Source: Planctomycetota bacterium (lineage in GTDB: Bacteria > Planctomycetota > UBA1135 > GCA-002686595). From it: a stretch of DNA of 64,000 nt. Below the pieces are notes generated by a model, which was not told the origin of the DNA, did not search any database, and saw only the letters and a program-made list of their open reading frames with translations. Location of the stretch: contig JANQEJ010000037.1 in the NCBI GenBank assembly GCA_028278425.1, forward strand, positions 62,001-126,000. The letters are read 5' to 3'. Positions within the stretch are counted from its first letter, which is position 1. Each line of letters starts with the position of its first letter. Positions 43,715 through 52,463 of this stretch are shown here, piece after piece. A program made the position numbers and the translations under genes.

Positions 43715-46336
43715 ATGGGCCCGCCGCACGCCACCTCCATCGACGACCTCCTCGTCCACGCCGGATGGGTGCGCCGCCTCGCGCGGCGCATGGTCGCCGA
43801 TCCGCAGGCGGCGGACGACCTGGAGCAGGAGGCGTGGGTCGCCGCCCTCGAGCACCCGCCGGCCGACGCGCGCAACCCGCGCGGCTGGCTCGCGCGCGTG
43901 CTGCGGAACGCCGCGCGACAGCGCGGCCGCGGCGAGAAGCGCCGCCGCGTTCGCGAGCTGCGCGTCCCCGCGCGCGAGGCGGCGGCGCCGGCGGGCGAGC
44001 TCGTCGAGCGGCTCGCGGCGCACCAGCGGCTCGTGCAGGCCGTGTGGGACCTGGAAGAGCCCTACCGCGGAACCGTCCTCCTACGCTTCTTCGAGGAGCT
44101 GTCGCTGAAGGACGTGGCGAAGCGGCAGGGCGTTCCGGTCTCGACGGTGGGCACGCGCCTCGCGCGAGGCGTCGAGAAGCTGCGCGAGCGCATGGACCGC
44201 GAGTCCGGCGGCGACCGCCGGGCGTGGTCGCTCGCGTTGGCGCCGCTGGCGGCGAGCACCGCGACGACCGCCCCGCTTTCCACCTCGACGATCGGAACGC
44301 TCCTCATGCAAGCCAAGCTGAAGCTCGCGGTCGCGGCGGCCGCCGTCGTGGCCACGGGCACCGCGTTCGCGGTGTGGACGCACGAAGCCGAGCCCGACCC
44401 GCGCGGCGACGTCGCGCGCGCCGCGCCGGGCGGCGGTGCGGCGACCACGCCGCAGGCCGAAGTAGCGGCGCCGGAAGAAGCGCGCCGCGACCGGCGCGGG
44501 ACGCCGGCGGCAGCGCCGGCGGCGAACGAGCCGGGCAACGCGAACATCGACGCGGTCGCGCCGCTCGCGCCCGACCTCGGCTTAGTCGCCGGTCGCGCGC
44601 TGGACACCGACGGCGCGGGCGTGGCGGGACTCGCCGTCCACGAGATGGGCTTCGCGCCCGACGACGAGCCCCTGGCGATGACGGCCGGCGACGGCTCGTT
44701 CGCGTTCGACGCGCCGGGGCGCGGGCTGCGGCTCGTCGCGACGAGCGCGCACTACGCGACCGTGCTCGCGAGCCATCACGCGCCCGGCACCGCGCGCGAG
44801 AAGCTCGTCGTCGTCGCGCGTCGCCTGCCGCTCGGCGGCGTGGTCGTCGGCGAGGACGGCGTCGCCGCGCCGGACGCCACGCTACGCTTCGCGCTGCCCG
44901 AGCGCTGGCGCAGCCGCTTCACCGAGATCCTCGACGACGCGGCGCCGCTGGAGCGCAACGCCGCCGCGGACGCCGACGGCCGCTTTCGGTTGGACGCGCT
45001 GGCGGTGGACGGCGCGTTCCTCGTCGCCTACGCGACCGGCTTCGAGCCGGAGCTCGTACCCCTGCCAGTGCAACCGACCGACGACCTGCAGATCGTCCTG
45101 CGCCGGCCGGACCTCGCCGGCGCGGAGCTGACCGGCATGGTGCTCGACCCGCTCGGCGCGCCGGTGCCGGGCGCGCGCGTGGGGCTCGGCTGGGTCGACA
45201 GCGTGCTGACCGACGACACCGGCTTCTTCCGCCTGGACCTGCGCGAGGACGACGGCGCGTTCGACCTGATCGCGGTGAAGCCGGGCTTCCTGCCCGCGGT
45301 GATGGCCCCGCCGGAGAGCTGGCCGCCGTTCGTCGTGCTCGAGCTCGGCGGCGCGCCGCTGACGCTCTCCGGGCGCGTCGTCGACGAGGACGGCGCGCCG
45401 CGCCCCGGCGTGCTCGTCTGGGCCAAGGACCCGACCTTCTTCGGACACATGGAGGAGATGTCGGTGCACGCGGAAGGGCTGCTCGCGGAGCTCCCGACCC
45501 GCGCCGTCTTCGAAAGGATGCGCGCGGAGGACGGTGACCCGGCGAGCTTCGACGCGCGCATGCAGGTCCAGCCGAGCGCGTTCCTCCCGCGCGTCCGCAC
45601 GGACGCGGACGGCCGCTTCGAGCTCGTCGGCATGCTGCCGCGCGAGTACACGCTGCGCGCGCTCGACGACGCGACGCTGCGCATGACGGAGTCCGGCCCG
45701 TTCGCCGCCGGACGGAGCGACGCGCTCCTCCGCCTCCCGCGCCGGGGCTCCGTCGGCGTCGCCGGCATCGTCGTCGACGGCGCGGGCGAGCCCGTCCCCG
45801 GCGTCGCGGTGATCCCGCGCCGCCAGCCGTTCTCCGCGCCGTGGGGCAGGCACGGCTTCTACAGTTGGCGGGTCGACGGCGAGTCGGCGCGCACGGACGC
45901 GAGCGGTCGCTTCGCCCTGGCGGAGCTCCCGGTTGACGCCGAGGGCGTCGTCCTCGCGCTCGAGTCGGGCGACGTCATGCCGCGGGCCGTCGACCTGGAG
46001 GAGGCGGTGCGCGACGCGCGCGCGAACGGGCGCACGAAGGACGAGCTGCGTTTCGTCGTCGAGGTCCGCTACCACCTCCAGGTCGTGCTCGGCGAAGAAC
46101 ACGGCTGGGTCGACGACGTACGGGTGCTCGACGAAGAGGGCGAACGCATGACGATCCGCGCGTTCGGGGCCGGCGGCTACTGGACCGGCGGGAGCGCTTC
46201 CGTGACCGCGGGGCGAACGGAGGTGCTCGCGGTCGCCGCGGGTGCCGCGCAGGTCGTGCTGCACGGCGGCAAGGGTGAACCCGAGGCGCACGCGGTGAAG
46301 CTCGAGCGCGGGCGATTGAACGTCATCCGTCCGTAA
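43715..46336 (+). CDS. ECF sigma factor fused to a transmembrane helix and carboxypeptidase-regulatory-like extracytoplasmic region (copy 2)
   Basis: An 873-residue paralogue of the 40.5-kb gene with the same plan. Sigma region 2 is at about 14-75 (GWVRRLARRMVADPQAADDL), region 4 at about 105-162 (LSLKDVAKRQGVPVSTVGTRL), the membrane helix at about 201-221, and a 640-residue outer part of carboxypeptidase-regulatory-like domains (GRALDTDGAGVAGLAVHE, GRVVDEDGAPRPGVLV, GIVVDGAGEPVPGVAV) follows. The shared stretch QGVPVSTV in region 4 and the matched DPTFFG segment in the outer part show common descent. A weak AGGAAAG precedes the ATG. The pair suggests duplication followed by specialisation, with the outer halves diverging more than the sigma halves. 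Confidence 0.9.
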   Translation: MGPPHATSIDDLLVHAGWVRRLARRMVADPQAADDLEQEAWVAALEHPPADARNPRGWLARVLRNAARQRGRGEKRRRVRELRVPAREAAAPAGELVERLAAHQRLVQAVWDLEEPYRGTVLLRFFEELSLKDVAKRQGVPVSTVGTRLARGVEKLRERMDRESGGDRRAWSLALAPLAASTATTAPLSTSTIGTLLMQAKLKLAVAAAAVVATGTAFAVWTHEAEPDPRGDVARAAPGGGAATTPQAEVAAPEEARRDRRGTPAAAPAANEPGNANIDAVAPLAPDLGLVAGRALDTDGAGVAGLAVHEMGFAPDDEPLAMTAGDGSFAFDAPGRGLRLVATSAHYATVLASHHAPGTAREKLVVVARRLPLGGVVVGEDGVAAPDATLRFALPERWRSRFTEILDDAAPLERNAAADADGRFRLDALAVDGAFLVAYATGFEPELVPLPVQPTDDLQIVLRRPDLAGAELTGMVLDPLGAPVPGARVGLGWVDSVLTDDTGFFRLDLREDDGAFDLIAVKPGFLPAVMAPPESWPPFVVLELGGAPLTLSGRVVDEDGAPRPGVLVWAKDPTFFGHMEEMSVHAEGLLAELPTRAVFERMRAEDGDPASFDARMQVQPSAFLPRVRTDADGRFELVGMLPREYTLRALDDATLRMTESGPFAAGRSDALLRLPRRGSVGVAGIVVDGAGEPVPGVAVIPRRQPFSAPWGRHGFYSWRVDGESARTDASGRFALAELPVDAEGVVLALESGDVMPRAVDLEEAVRDARANGRTKDELRFVVEVRYHLQVVLGEEHGWVDDVRVLDEEGERMTIRAFGAGGYWTGGSASVTAGRTEVLAVAAGAAQVVLHGGKGEPEAHAVKLERGRLNVIRP

Positions 46337-46451
46337 GGCGAATCGAAGCTCCTTGCCGTTTGCATCGCTCGCGCCGAGGATGGGCGCACTCCCTCGCCGC
46401 GCGGAGCAGGTCGAGTGGCTCGCGCGGCACACGACCGAAGCTCTTTCCCTC

Positions 46452-46460
46452 AGGAGGAGG
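46452..46460 (+). promoter_or_regulatory. Strong Shine-Dalgarno site (AGGAGGAGG)
   Basis: AGGAGGAGG ends 3 nt before the ATG at 46464, with AGGAGG best spaced from its first copy. Most genes in this window lack such a site, so the FG-GAP gene is probably translated strongly. It also decides the start against several upstream in-frame ATGs. Confidence 0.7.
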
Positions 46461-46463
46461 CCC

Positions 46464-48557
46464 ATGGTCCCCCGTTTTCTCGCTCTTGCAGCGGCGGCGC
46501 TCGCGGCCGCCTTCCTCCCCGCTTCCGCGCAGTCGTTCGTCAACAACACGGACGACATCCCCGCGACCGTTCGCGACACCGAGAACATCGACTTCGGCGA
46601 CGTGGACCTGGACGGCGACTGGGACGCCGCCCTGGCGAACGGCGGCGATTCCGGCAGCCAGCAGAACGACCTCTGGATCAACCAGGGCGGTCTGCAGGGC
46701 GGAACGACCGGGGTGTTCGCCGACGAGACCGTGCCGCGCTTCCCGAGCGTCGTCGACAACAGCCGCGACCTCGAGTTCGTCGACTTCGACGGCGACTCCG
46801 ACGTCGACGTGTACGTCGCAGACATCTCGCAGATCTTCAACCAGCCGAGCCGCTGGTGGACCAACCTGGGCGGCGACCAGGGCGGCGCGCTCGGGTTCTT
46901 CGCCGACCAGACCGAGACGCGCTGGGTGGGGCTGGGCGGAGCCGGCTCGTCGATCGCGCCCTCGCTCCTGCTTCCGGCCGGCGGCTGGGTGGACTTCCCC
47001 GGCGACGGGGACTTCGCCGACCTGGACGGCGACGGCGATCTCGACCTCGTGCACTCGAGCTACGGCGGCGCGTACAGCGGCACCGTGCCGACGCGCATCT
47101 TCCTCAACGACGGCGCAGGTTTCTTCTCCGAGTTCAACCCGTCGGGTTTCCAGCTCCCAGGGCTCAACATCTCGAACGGCGACCCGGCGCTCTGGTGCGA
47201 CGGCGTGCAGCAGCACGAGACCGTCGACGCGACCGGCGCCTTCGCGGACATTGCCAACGCCGTCGTCGACTTCGAGCTCGGCGACATGGACGGCGACTTC
47301 GACGTCGACGTCGTCTGGACGGGACGCAACGAAATCAAGCCGCGCTACTTCGTCAACAAGCTCAACGGCGGGTCGCTCGGCTTCCGCGACGTCTCGACGG
47401 AGTTCTACCCGGCGGGCTTCTCCGCCACGAGCTCGACCTTCGACCAGGAGCTCGGCGACCTGGACGACGACGACGACCTCGACCTCTACGGGCTCAACTG
47501 GACGTCGGGCTTCTTCGACGTCACGCTGGAGAACGTCGGCGGGAAGCTGGCCAACCCGACGACGCTTCCCGGCTCTTCTCAGGACGAGGAGGAGGGCGAC
47601 TTCCTCGACTACGACGCCGACGGCGACCTCGACCTTTACGTCGCGAACTTCTCCGGCGGCGACAAGCTCTACCGCAACAACGGCGGCAACCCGATCAGCT
47701 TCACCGACGTGTCGGCATCGGAGCTTCCCACCGGCCTCGCCGGCATCGGGCGCGACGTGGAGACCAACGACGTCGACGGCGATGGCGACTACGACGTGTT
47801 CGTCGCGAACAGCGACGTCGAGACCTTCTACGTCGAGAACATCACGCAAACGCCCGACGCCAACGCGCCGCGGGTCCCGCTCGTCGAGACCGTGAGCGTC
47901 GCGGCCGCCACCAGCGGCTCGGTGCGCGTGCGCGCGCACGTCTACGACAACGCCGCCTACTACACGATCTGGTACCACGACACCGACCTCCTGGTCAGCG
48001 TCGACGGCTGCGCCCTGCCGGACCTCCCGATGTCCTCGTCGCGCGGTCAGGTGTTCCGCGGCGAGATCCCGTCGAACCTGGTGGGCAGCGTCCAGTATCG
48101 GGTGCGCTCGACGGACGAGCACGGCAACGCCGGGCTCTCCTCCGTCCAGGGCTACAGCGCGACCGGCAACACCGGCACGCTCTTCGGCGCGGAATCCGCG
48201 GGCACCGCCCTCGCGCCGCCGCAGGTGGCCGCGCTGTCGGAAGCGCGCGAGAACCAGCCGCTGTACGTCGCCGGGACCGGCACATTGGCCGGCGGCCTTG
48301 GCTTCCTCGGCGTGTCGCTCGGCGACCAGGTGCCGCCGCTGCCGGTGCCGTCACTGCCGAACCTGATCCTGAACATCGACGCGGGGCCGCTGTTTCTGGC
48401 GAGTGAGAGCTGCGTGCTCGATGCCTCGGCGAAGTGCGTCGCGGTCTTCGACGTCCCGGGCGGGACGGCGGGCGCCGACGTCTTCTTCCAGTTCGTCGAC
48501 GTGGCGGGTGACGGCACGCTCGGGAGCTCGAAGGGGCTCAAGCTGACGATTCAGTAG
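46464..48557 (+). CDS. Secreted FG-GAP/VCBS-repeat protein
   Basis: A 697-residue exported protein, signal MVPRFLALAAAALAAAFLPASAQ. The body has at least eight FG-GAP/VCBS-type repeats with calcium-binding-like D-x-D-G-D-x-D patterns (FGDVDLDGDWDAAL, FVDFDGDSDVDVYV, FADLDGDGDLDLVH, LGDMDGDFDVDVVW, LGDLDDDDDLDLYG, FLDYDADGDLDLYV, TNDVDGDGDYDVFV), likely a seven- or eight-bladed propeller. After about residue 480 comes a beta-sandwich-like region and a C-terminal domain ending SSKGLKLTIQ, which recurs in planctomycete secreted proteins. A surface, adhesion or ligand-binding role is likely. Confidence 0.88.
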   Translation: MVPRFLALAAAALAAAFLPASAQSFVNNTDDIPATVRDTENIDFGDVDLDGDWDAALANGGDSGSQQNDLWINQGGLQGGTTGVFADETVPRFPSVVDNSRDLEFVDFDGDSDVDVYVADISQIFNQPSRWWTNLGGDQGGALGFFADQTETRWVGLGGAGSSIAPSLLLPAGGWVDFPGDGDFADLDGDGDLDLVHSSYGGAYSGTVPTRIFLNDGAGFFSEFNPSGFQLPGLNISNGDPALWCDGVQQHETVDATGAFADIANAVVDFELGDMDGDFDVDVVWTGRNEIKPRYFVNKLNGGSLGFRDVSTEFYPAGFSATSSTFDQELGDLDDDDDLDLYGLNWTSGFFDVTLENVGGKLANPTTLPGSSQDEEEGDFLDYDADGDLDLYVANFSGGDKLYRNNGGNPISFTDVSASELPTGLAGIGRDVETNDVDGDGDYDVFVANSDVETFYVENITQTPDANAPRVPLVETVSVAAATSGSVRVRAHVYDNAAYYTIWYHDTDLLVSVDGCALPDLPMSSSRGQVFRGEIPSNLVGSVQYRVRSTDEHGNAGLSSVQGYSATGNTGTLFGAESAGTALAPPQVAALSEARENQPLYVAGTGTLAGGLGFLGVSLGDQVPPLPVPSLPNLILNIDAGPLFLASESCVLDASAKCVAVFDVPGGTAGADVFFQFVDVAGDGTLGSSKGLKLTIQ

Positions 48558-48600
48558 GGGCTGGCGCTCGCGGCGTCGAAGAAGAAGAAGAAGAGAAGAA

Positions 48601-48802
48601 AACCGCAGAGGAGCGGAGGTCGGCAGAGACTCGCAGAGGCGTGGGCGGCTTCGCCGCCCACGCGAGTTCGATCCACGTGTTCCAGCGTTCCGGCGCTCTG
48701 TGGCTTTGAGGCGCAGAGGCGGGTCGGCTTCGCCTCCCCGCATCTCTTGAGGCAAGGGAGGGAGCGGAGGAACATGAGCAGAGAAAGGTCCGGGCACCTC
48801 CA
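48601..48802 (+). repeat. Left arm of a large imperfect inverted repeat
   Basis: A 202-bp element that aligns without gaps to the reverse complement of 49168-48967, matching about 180 positions by hand; a 14-bp patch near 48665-48678 holds most differences. It is rich in GCAGAGG words and contains the perfect hairpin at 48639-48663. The 164-bp spacer to the other arm has no gene. It lies exactly between two convergent genes. The word composition recalls GCAGAG-type dispersed intergenic repeats found in several phyla, but I cannot name a family. Confidence 0.9.
48639..48663 (+). other. Perfect 11-bp stem-loop in the left repeat arm
   Basis: GCGTGGGCGGC, loop TTC, GCCGCCCACGC. In the right arm the same hairpin (as reverse complement) has the fourth pair changed from T-A to A-T, so pairing is kept despite sequence change. 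Confidence 0.75.
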
Positions 48803-48966
48803 ACCGTTCTCCGGGATTCTCCAGTGCCTCCAAGACAACTGCCGCGGTCCCGGCCACTTCCAACGATCTCGACCAACCACCTCGACGCCGGATCGCCGCT
48901 CGCGCAACCCAAACGTGCGACCGAAGACTGGGTGTTTGCTTAGATCGGTTCGAGAGGCAGGACGGG

Positions 48967-49168
48967 TGGAAGTGCCCGGACCCTTCTCTGCTCATGTCCC
49001 TCCGCTCCCTCCCTTGCCTCAGGAGATGCGGGGAGGCGAAGCCGACCCGCCTCTGCGCCTCAAAGCCACAAAGCGCCGGAACGCTGGAACCAGGCGACTT
49101 AGTTCGCGAGGGCGGCGAAGCCGCCCTCGCCTCTGCGACCCTCTGCTCACCTCCGCTCCTCTGCGTTT
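48967..49168 (-). repeat. Right arm of a large imperfect inverted repeat
   Basis: Inverted counterpart of 48601-48802, about 90% identical. Its hairpin core reads GAGGGCGGC-GAA-GCCGCCCTC on the plus strand. It ends 16 bp before the stop codon of the SGNH hydrolase gene on the minus strand, so a transcript of either flanking gene that reads through would fold into a long duplex of about 200 bp. Confidence 0.9.
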
Positions 49169-49184
49169 CTCTTCTCCCAGCCGT

Positions 49185-50462
49185 CTAAGGCAAGACCGCA
49201 ATCGGCGCACTGACCCCGCGCTTCCCCCCGGACTCGTCGAGCACGACGATCACCGCGAACAGCGAGGCAACCTCGCTCCAGCCCGGCCTCGCGCTAAGGT
49301 GAGCGAGCGAGACGCTCGCATCGCCCCGTTCGTCGAGCTCGCCGTGCAGGCGCGGGTCCTTCGACGAAGCGCGGAAGACCGCGTCCTCGACGAGCGGAAA
49401 GTCGCCGGCTCGCGCCGACGTGCGCACCTCCGTGGACGCCAGAACGACGAAGGCCCGATTCGGATCCGCGCCGCGGATCTCGATCACCGGCGAGCCGCTC
49501 GAGCGGTCGACCGTGATCTCCGCTTGGCCGATCGTGCGCGACCGGAGGTCGTCGGTGAGAGAGAGCTCCCCGCCCATCTCCACCACCCCGAGCTGCGCCA
49601 GGCCGGCGAGCACCGCGCGCGCGTAGGCCTCGTAGCCGGCGGCGGTCGGGTGCCCGTCGGGGAGCAGGAAGAGCTCCTCCCCCAGCCGCTCGATCTCGGG
49701 AGCGAGAGCTTCCCGGCAATCGACCAGGTCCGCGCCGAGCTCCGTTGCCGCCGCGCGGATGGTCGCGTTCGCGCGGCCGTACTGCCCTTCGTCGCACGCG
49801 TAGGTGAGTAGCACCGGCCGCGCGCCGCTCGCGCGGATCGCGGCAACGATGCGCGCCAGGCCTTCGCGGATGCCGCGCTCCATCGGCTCGTGTCCGACGT
49901 AGGTCTTCTCCGAATCGTCGTCGGAGACGGACAAGCCGTGCCGGTCGGTTCGCTCCTTCTTCTCTCCGCCCAGCCGCGCCGCCGCAAGCCGAACGAGCCG
50001 GACGACGCGCAGCTCCTTCCACCAGGCCGGCTCGCCGCCGAGGCGCCATTGGTCGTTGTACCCGACCAGGACGAGCACGGCGTCGTGCTCGCCGCCGTCG
50101 AGGTACGCCTCCATCTGGCGGAGGACGAGCGCGGTTCCCAGCCCCGGAAAGCCACCGTTGACGACGCGGTGCGGGCCTCCGGCGACGCGGTCGTCGAGCA
50201 GCTCCTCGAGCCGCGCCGGGTAGCTCTCGACCGCGTCCATCCAGATCCCGTAGGTATTGGAGTCGCCGACGCAGAGAAGGCGCGTCGCCGCGGGACCGAC
50301 CGCGCGGGTCTCGCTGCGCGCCCCGCCGACGAAGAGCCCGCCGGCGCGCAGGGCGAGCTCGAGCAGGACGAGCCCGAAGAGCACGGCGGCGAGCTTCGCC
50401 GCGGCGCGGCGTGCGAACCGCGCGCCTCCGCCTCGCGCTACACCCTCGTCAGCCGACGCCAC
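49185..50462 (-). CDS. Membrane-anchored SGNH/GDSL hydrolase
   Basis: A 425-residue esterase-like protein. The N-terminal helix (about 20-45) anchors it. The SGNH blocks are GDSNTYG (Ser nucleophile), NGGFPGLGT, VGYND and the C-terminal catalytic DGHPTAAGY (Asp-x-x-His). After about residue 300 a beta-rich domain of 120 residues is appended. Such enzymes deacetylate surface polysaccharides or hydrolyse lipids, outside the cytoplasm here. The start is GTG 50462, with a TAGAAT box 9 nt upstream that overlaps the stop codon of the decarboxylase gene. Confidence 0.85.
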   Translation of the reverse strand: MASADEGVARGGGARFARRAAAKLAAVLFGLVLLELALRAGGLFVGGARSETRAVGPAATRLLCVGDSNTYGIWMDAVESYPARLEELLDDRVAGGPHRVVNGGFPGLGTALVLRQMEAYLDGGEHDAVLVLVGYNDQWRLGGEPAWWKELRVVRLVRLAAARLGGEKKERTDRHGLSVSDDDSEKTYVGHEPMERGIREGLARIVAAIRASGARPVLLTYACDEGQYGRANATIRAAATELGADLVDCREALAPEIERLGEELFLLPDGHPTAAGYEAYARAVLAGLAQLGVVEMGGELSLTDDLRSRTIGQAEITVDRSSGSPVIEIRGADPNRAFVVLASTEVRTSARAGDFPLVEDAVFRASSKDPRLHGELDERGDASVSLAHLSARPGWSEVASLFAVIVVLDESGGKRGVSAPIAVLP

Positions 50463-50471
50463 GACGTCGCC

Positions 50472-50477
50472 ATTCTA
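50472..50477 (-). promoter_or_regulatory. -10-like TAGAAT box
   Basis: TAGAAT on the minus strand, 9 nt upstream of the GTG of the SGNH hydrolase gene. Its first three bases are also the TAG stop of the upstream decarboxylase gene. Confidence 0.45.
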
Positions 50478-51866
50478 CTCGCCCACGAGACGCTCCAGCG
50501 CGTCGAGGATCTCCTCCACGTGCTCGACGCCCGTGCCGGCGTGCATGAACGTCATCCGCAGCACGCGCCTGCCGTCGAGCACCGTGCCCGTGAGAAAGCC
50601 CGTACCCGAGGCGTTGAGGCGCTCGCGCAGCACCGCGTTGTGCTCGTCGAGCGCGCGCGCGTCTCCGGCGAAACGCGCCGGCACGTGCCGGAAGCAGAGG
50701 ATGTTCGTCTGCGGCTCGTGCGGCACCTCGAACTCCGGCCGCGCGGCGATCGCCTGCGCCGCGGCGCGCGCGGTGGCGACCGTCCGCTCCTGGAGCGCGG
50801 CGATGCCGTCGGCGCCGCGAAGCTGCAGCGAGAGCCAGACGCGCAGCGCGTCGGCGCGCCGCGAGCACTGGAGCGCCAGCGGCCCCTGGTCCCAGCTCGG
50901 CCCCTCGGCGCGCTCGTGGAAGATGTACGGCGCCGACTGGTCGAAGGCCGCCGCGAGCCGCGCGCGCTCGCGCACGAGCACCAGCGCGGTCGAGATCGGC
51001 TGGAACATCATCTTGTGCAGGTCGAGCGCGAAGCTGTCGGCGCGTTCCAGGCCGGCGAGCATCGGCCGCAGGCGCTCGGAGAGGAGGAACGCCCCCGCGT
51101 GCGCCGCGTCGACGTGGAACCAGACTCCGCGCTCGGCGCAGACGTCCGCCAGCGCTTCGAGGTCGTCGACGGCGGCGGTCGGCGTCGAGCCCGCGGTGGC
51201 GACCAGCGCGACGACGGTGCGGCCTTCGTCGCGCGCGCGGTCGAGCGCCGCGGCGGCGCGCTCCGGGTCCAGCCGACCTTCGGCGTCGCCGGCATCGACG
51301 GAGACGACGCCGCGGCGTCCGAGGCCGAGCAGCCCCGCCGCGCGCTCGACGCAGTAGTGCGCGCTCGCCGCGGCGACGACGCAGCCGCGCCGGCCGTCCA
51401 TTCCCTCTTCCCAGGCGTCGGGGAAGGCGCGGGCGCGGGCGGCGGCGAGGCCGGTCAGGTTGCCGACCGCTCCGCCGCTCACGAAGGTGCCGCCGTATCC
51501 GGCGTCCCAGCCGACGAGCCCGGCGAACCACGCGAGGACGCGGTGCTCGATCACCGTCGCACCAGGCGACATCTCCCACACCGCCATGCCGTTGTTCATC
51601 ACGGAGGCGACGAGGTCGGCGGCGCCGGCCTCCGGCAGCGGCGGCGCGACCTGGTGCCCGACGTAACGACGGTGGATGAGCCTCGTCGCAACGCTGACGT
51701 AGTCCTCTTCGAAGCGCCGGAGCACGTCGTCGGCGGGCTTGCCCTCGCGCGGCAACGCCTCGTCGAAGCGCGCAGCGACGTCCTCGGGCGTGAGCGCGGT
51801 GCGCACGCGCTCCCCCTCGCCGGTCGCGAGCCAGCGCGCCGCGATCGCGACGGCGCGCTCGGCCAC
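50475..51866 (-). CDS. Group II PLP-dependent decarboxylase
   Basis: Amino-acid decarboxylase of the aromatic-L-amino-acid/glutamate decarboxylase superfamily, 463 aa from GTG 51866. It has RRYVGHQVAPPLPEAGAADL, a GTFVSGGAVGNLTGLAAAR cofactor loop, WFHVDAAHAGAFLLS (Asp to the pyridine N) and the Schiff-base lysine in LDLHKMMFQP. Homology-like sequence (DPYEPEEFRR) continues about 11 codons upstream to near 51899, where no standard start exists, only ATA. The gene before it stops at 51896 within this stretch, so the true start is unclear. The substrate cannot be assigned. Confidence 0.85.
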   Translation of the reverse strand: MAERAVAIAARWLATGEGERVRTALTPEDVAARFDEALPREGKPADDVLRRFEEDYVSVATRLIHRRYVGHQVAPPLPEAGAADLVASVMNNGMAVWEMSPGATVIEHRVLAWFAGLVGWDAGYGGTFVSGGAVGNLTGLAAARARAFPDAWEEGMDGRRGCVVAAASAHYCVERAAGLLGLGRRGVVSVDAGDAEGRLDPERAAAALDRARDEGRTVVALVATAGSTPTAAVDDLEALADVCAERGVWFHVDAAHAGAFLLSERLRPMLAGLERADSFALDLHKMMFQPISTALVLVRERARLAAAFDQSAPYIFHERAEGPSWDQGPLALQCSRRADALRVWLSLQLRGADGIAALQERTVATARAAAQAIAARPEFEVPHEPQTNILCFRHVPARFAGDARALDEHNAVLRERLNASGTGFLTGTVLDGRRVLRMTFMHAGTGVEHVEEILDALERLVGE

Positions 51867-51895
51867 GCGCCGGAACTCTTCAGGCTCGTACGGAT

Positions 51896-52375
51896 CTATT
51901 GGAACGGGCTCTCGCGGTCGGGCGCGGCGGCGCGCAGCTTGGTCTCGAACTCGGCGTGGTGCGCGTTGGCGAGCCCGACGGCCGTCCACTCGCCGCGCAG
52001 GCGGAAGCGCAGGTGGTCGCCGGTCAGCCGCCATTCCTCGAGGTCCGCGAGGCGCCGCACGTACCAGCCGCGCCGGACGCCGTCGCGGCCGCAGACGCGG
52101 TCGCCGTCCGCGGGACGCAGCAGCACGAACGCGAGCGTCAGCGCCAGCGTCGAGAGGCTCCACGGCAGCGGAACCTGATCGCTCCCGAGCACGGCGGCGA
52201 TGAGCGCCGCGGCGACGAGGCCCACGCCGAAGAGGCGGCCGCGGAGTCCGGGCAGCTCGCGCTGAACGACGTCCCCCACCGCGCGGGCGCGGACGCGCAC
52301 GGCGAGCGCGAGCGCGACGCCGACGGCGAGCGCGACGTCGGCGCAAAGGAAGACGGCCTGGAAGTGGGCGGGCAT
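51896..52375 (-). CDS. Hypothetical membrane protein flanking the peptide island
   Basis: A 159-residue protein from ATG 52375. Two or three hydrophobic segments (about 6-25, 43-62, 68-83) are followed by a soluble tail with GWYVRRLADLEEWRLTGDHLRFRLRGEW. Not recognised. Its start codon lies inside the left 63-bp direct repeat; before the island arrived it would have been divergent from the acyl-CoA synthetase now at 56621. A TATTCT box lies 10 nt upstream. Confidence 0.65.
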   Translation of the reverse strand: MPAHFQAVFLCADVALAVGVALALAVRVRARAVGDVVQRELPGLRGRLFGVGLVAAALIAAVLGSDQVPLPWSLSTLALTLAFVLLRPADGDRVCGRDGVRRGWYVRRLADLEEWRLTGDHLRFRLRGEWTAVGLANAHHAEFETKLRAAAPDRESPFQ

Positions 52376-52426
52376 GGGGGCGCGTAGAATAGCGTGCCCG
52401 ACGCCCTTTCCACTCCACGGCGTGAC
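52364..52426 (+). repeat. Left 63-bp direct repeat bounding the peptide island
   Basis: Matches 56584-56646 at 56 of 63 positions without gaps; the first 27 bases are identical. It carries the ATG of the membrane protein gene (minus strand, 52375-52373), the TAGAAT box and a decayed copy of the acyl-CoA synthetase start region, in which ATG has become ACG (52401-52403). The repeat unit equals the divergent promoter region of the two genes that flank the island. Confidence 0.92.
52386..52391 (-). promoter_or_regulatory. -10-like TATTCT box inside the left repeat
   Basis: TATTCT on the minus strand, 10 nt upstream of the ATG at 52375. In the right repeat copy this reads CATTCT, so only the left copy keeps the box that serves the leftward gene. 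Confidence 0.45.
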
Positions 52427-52463
52427 GGGAGCGGAGGGGACGGTTCCCCACCCGAAGGGAGAT

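Noticed and set aside
48601..49168. Insertion sequence explanation for the inverted repeat
   Set aside because: The spacer has only 164 bp and no transposase frame, and the arms are too long and internally structured for ordinary terminal inverted repeats. No clear target duplication was found next to the genes.
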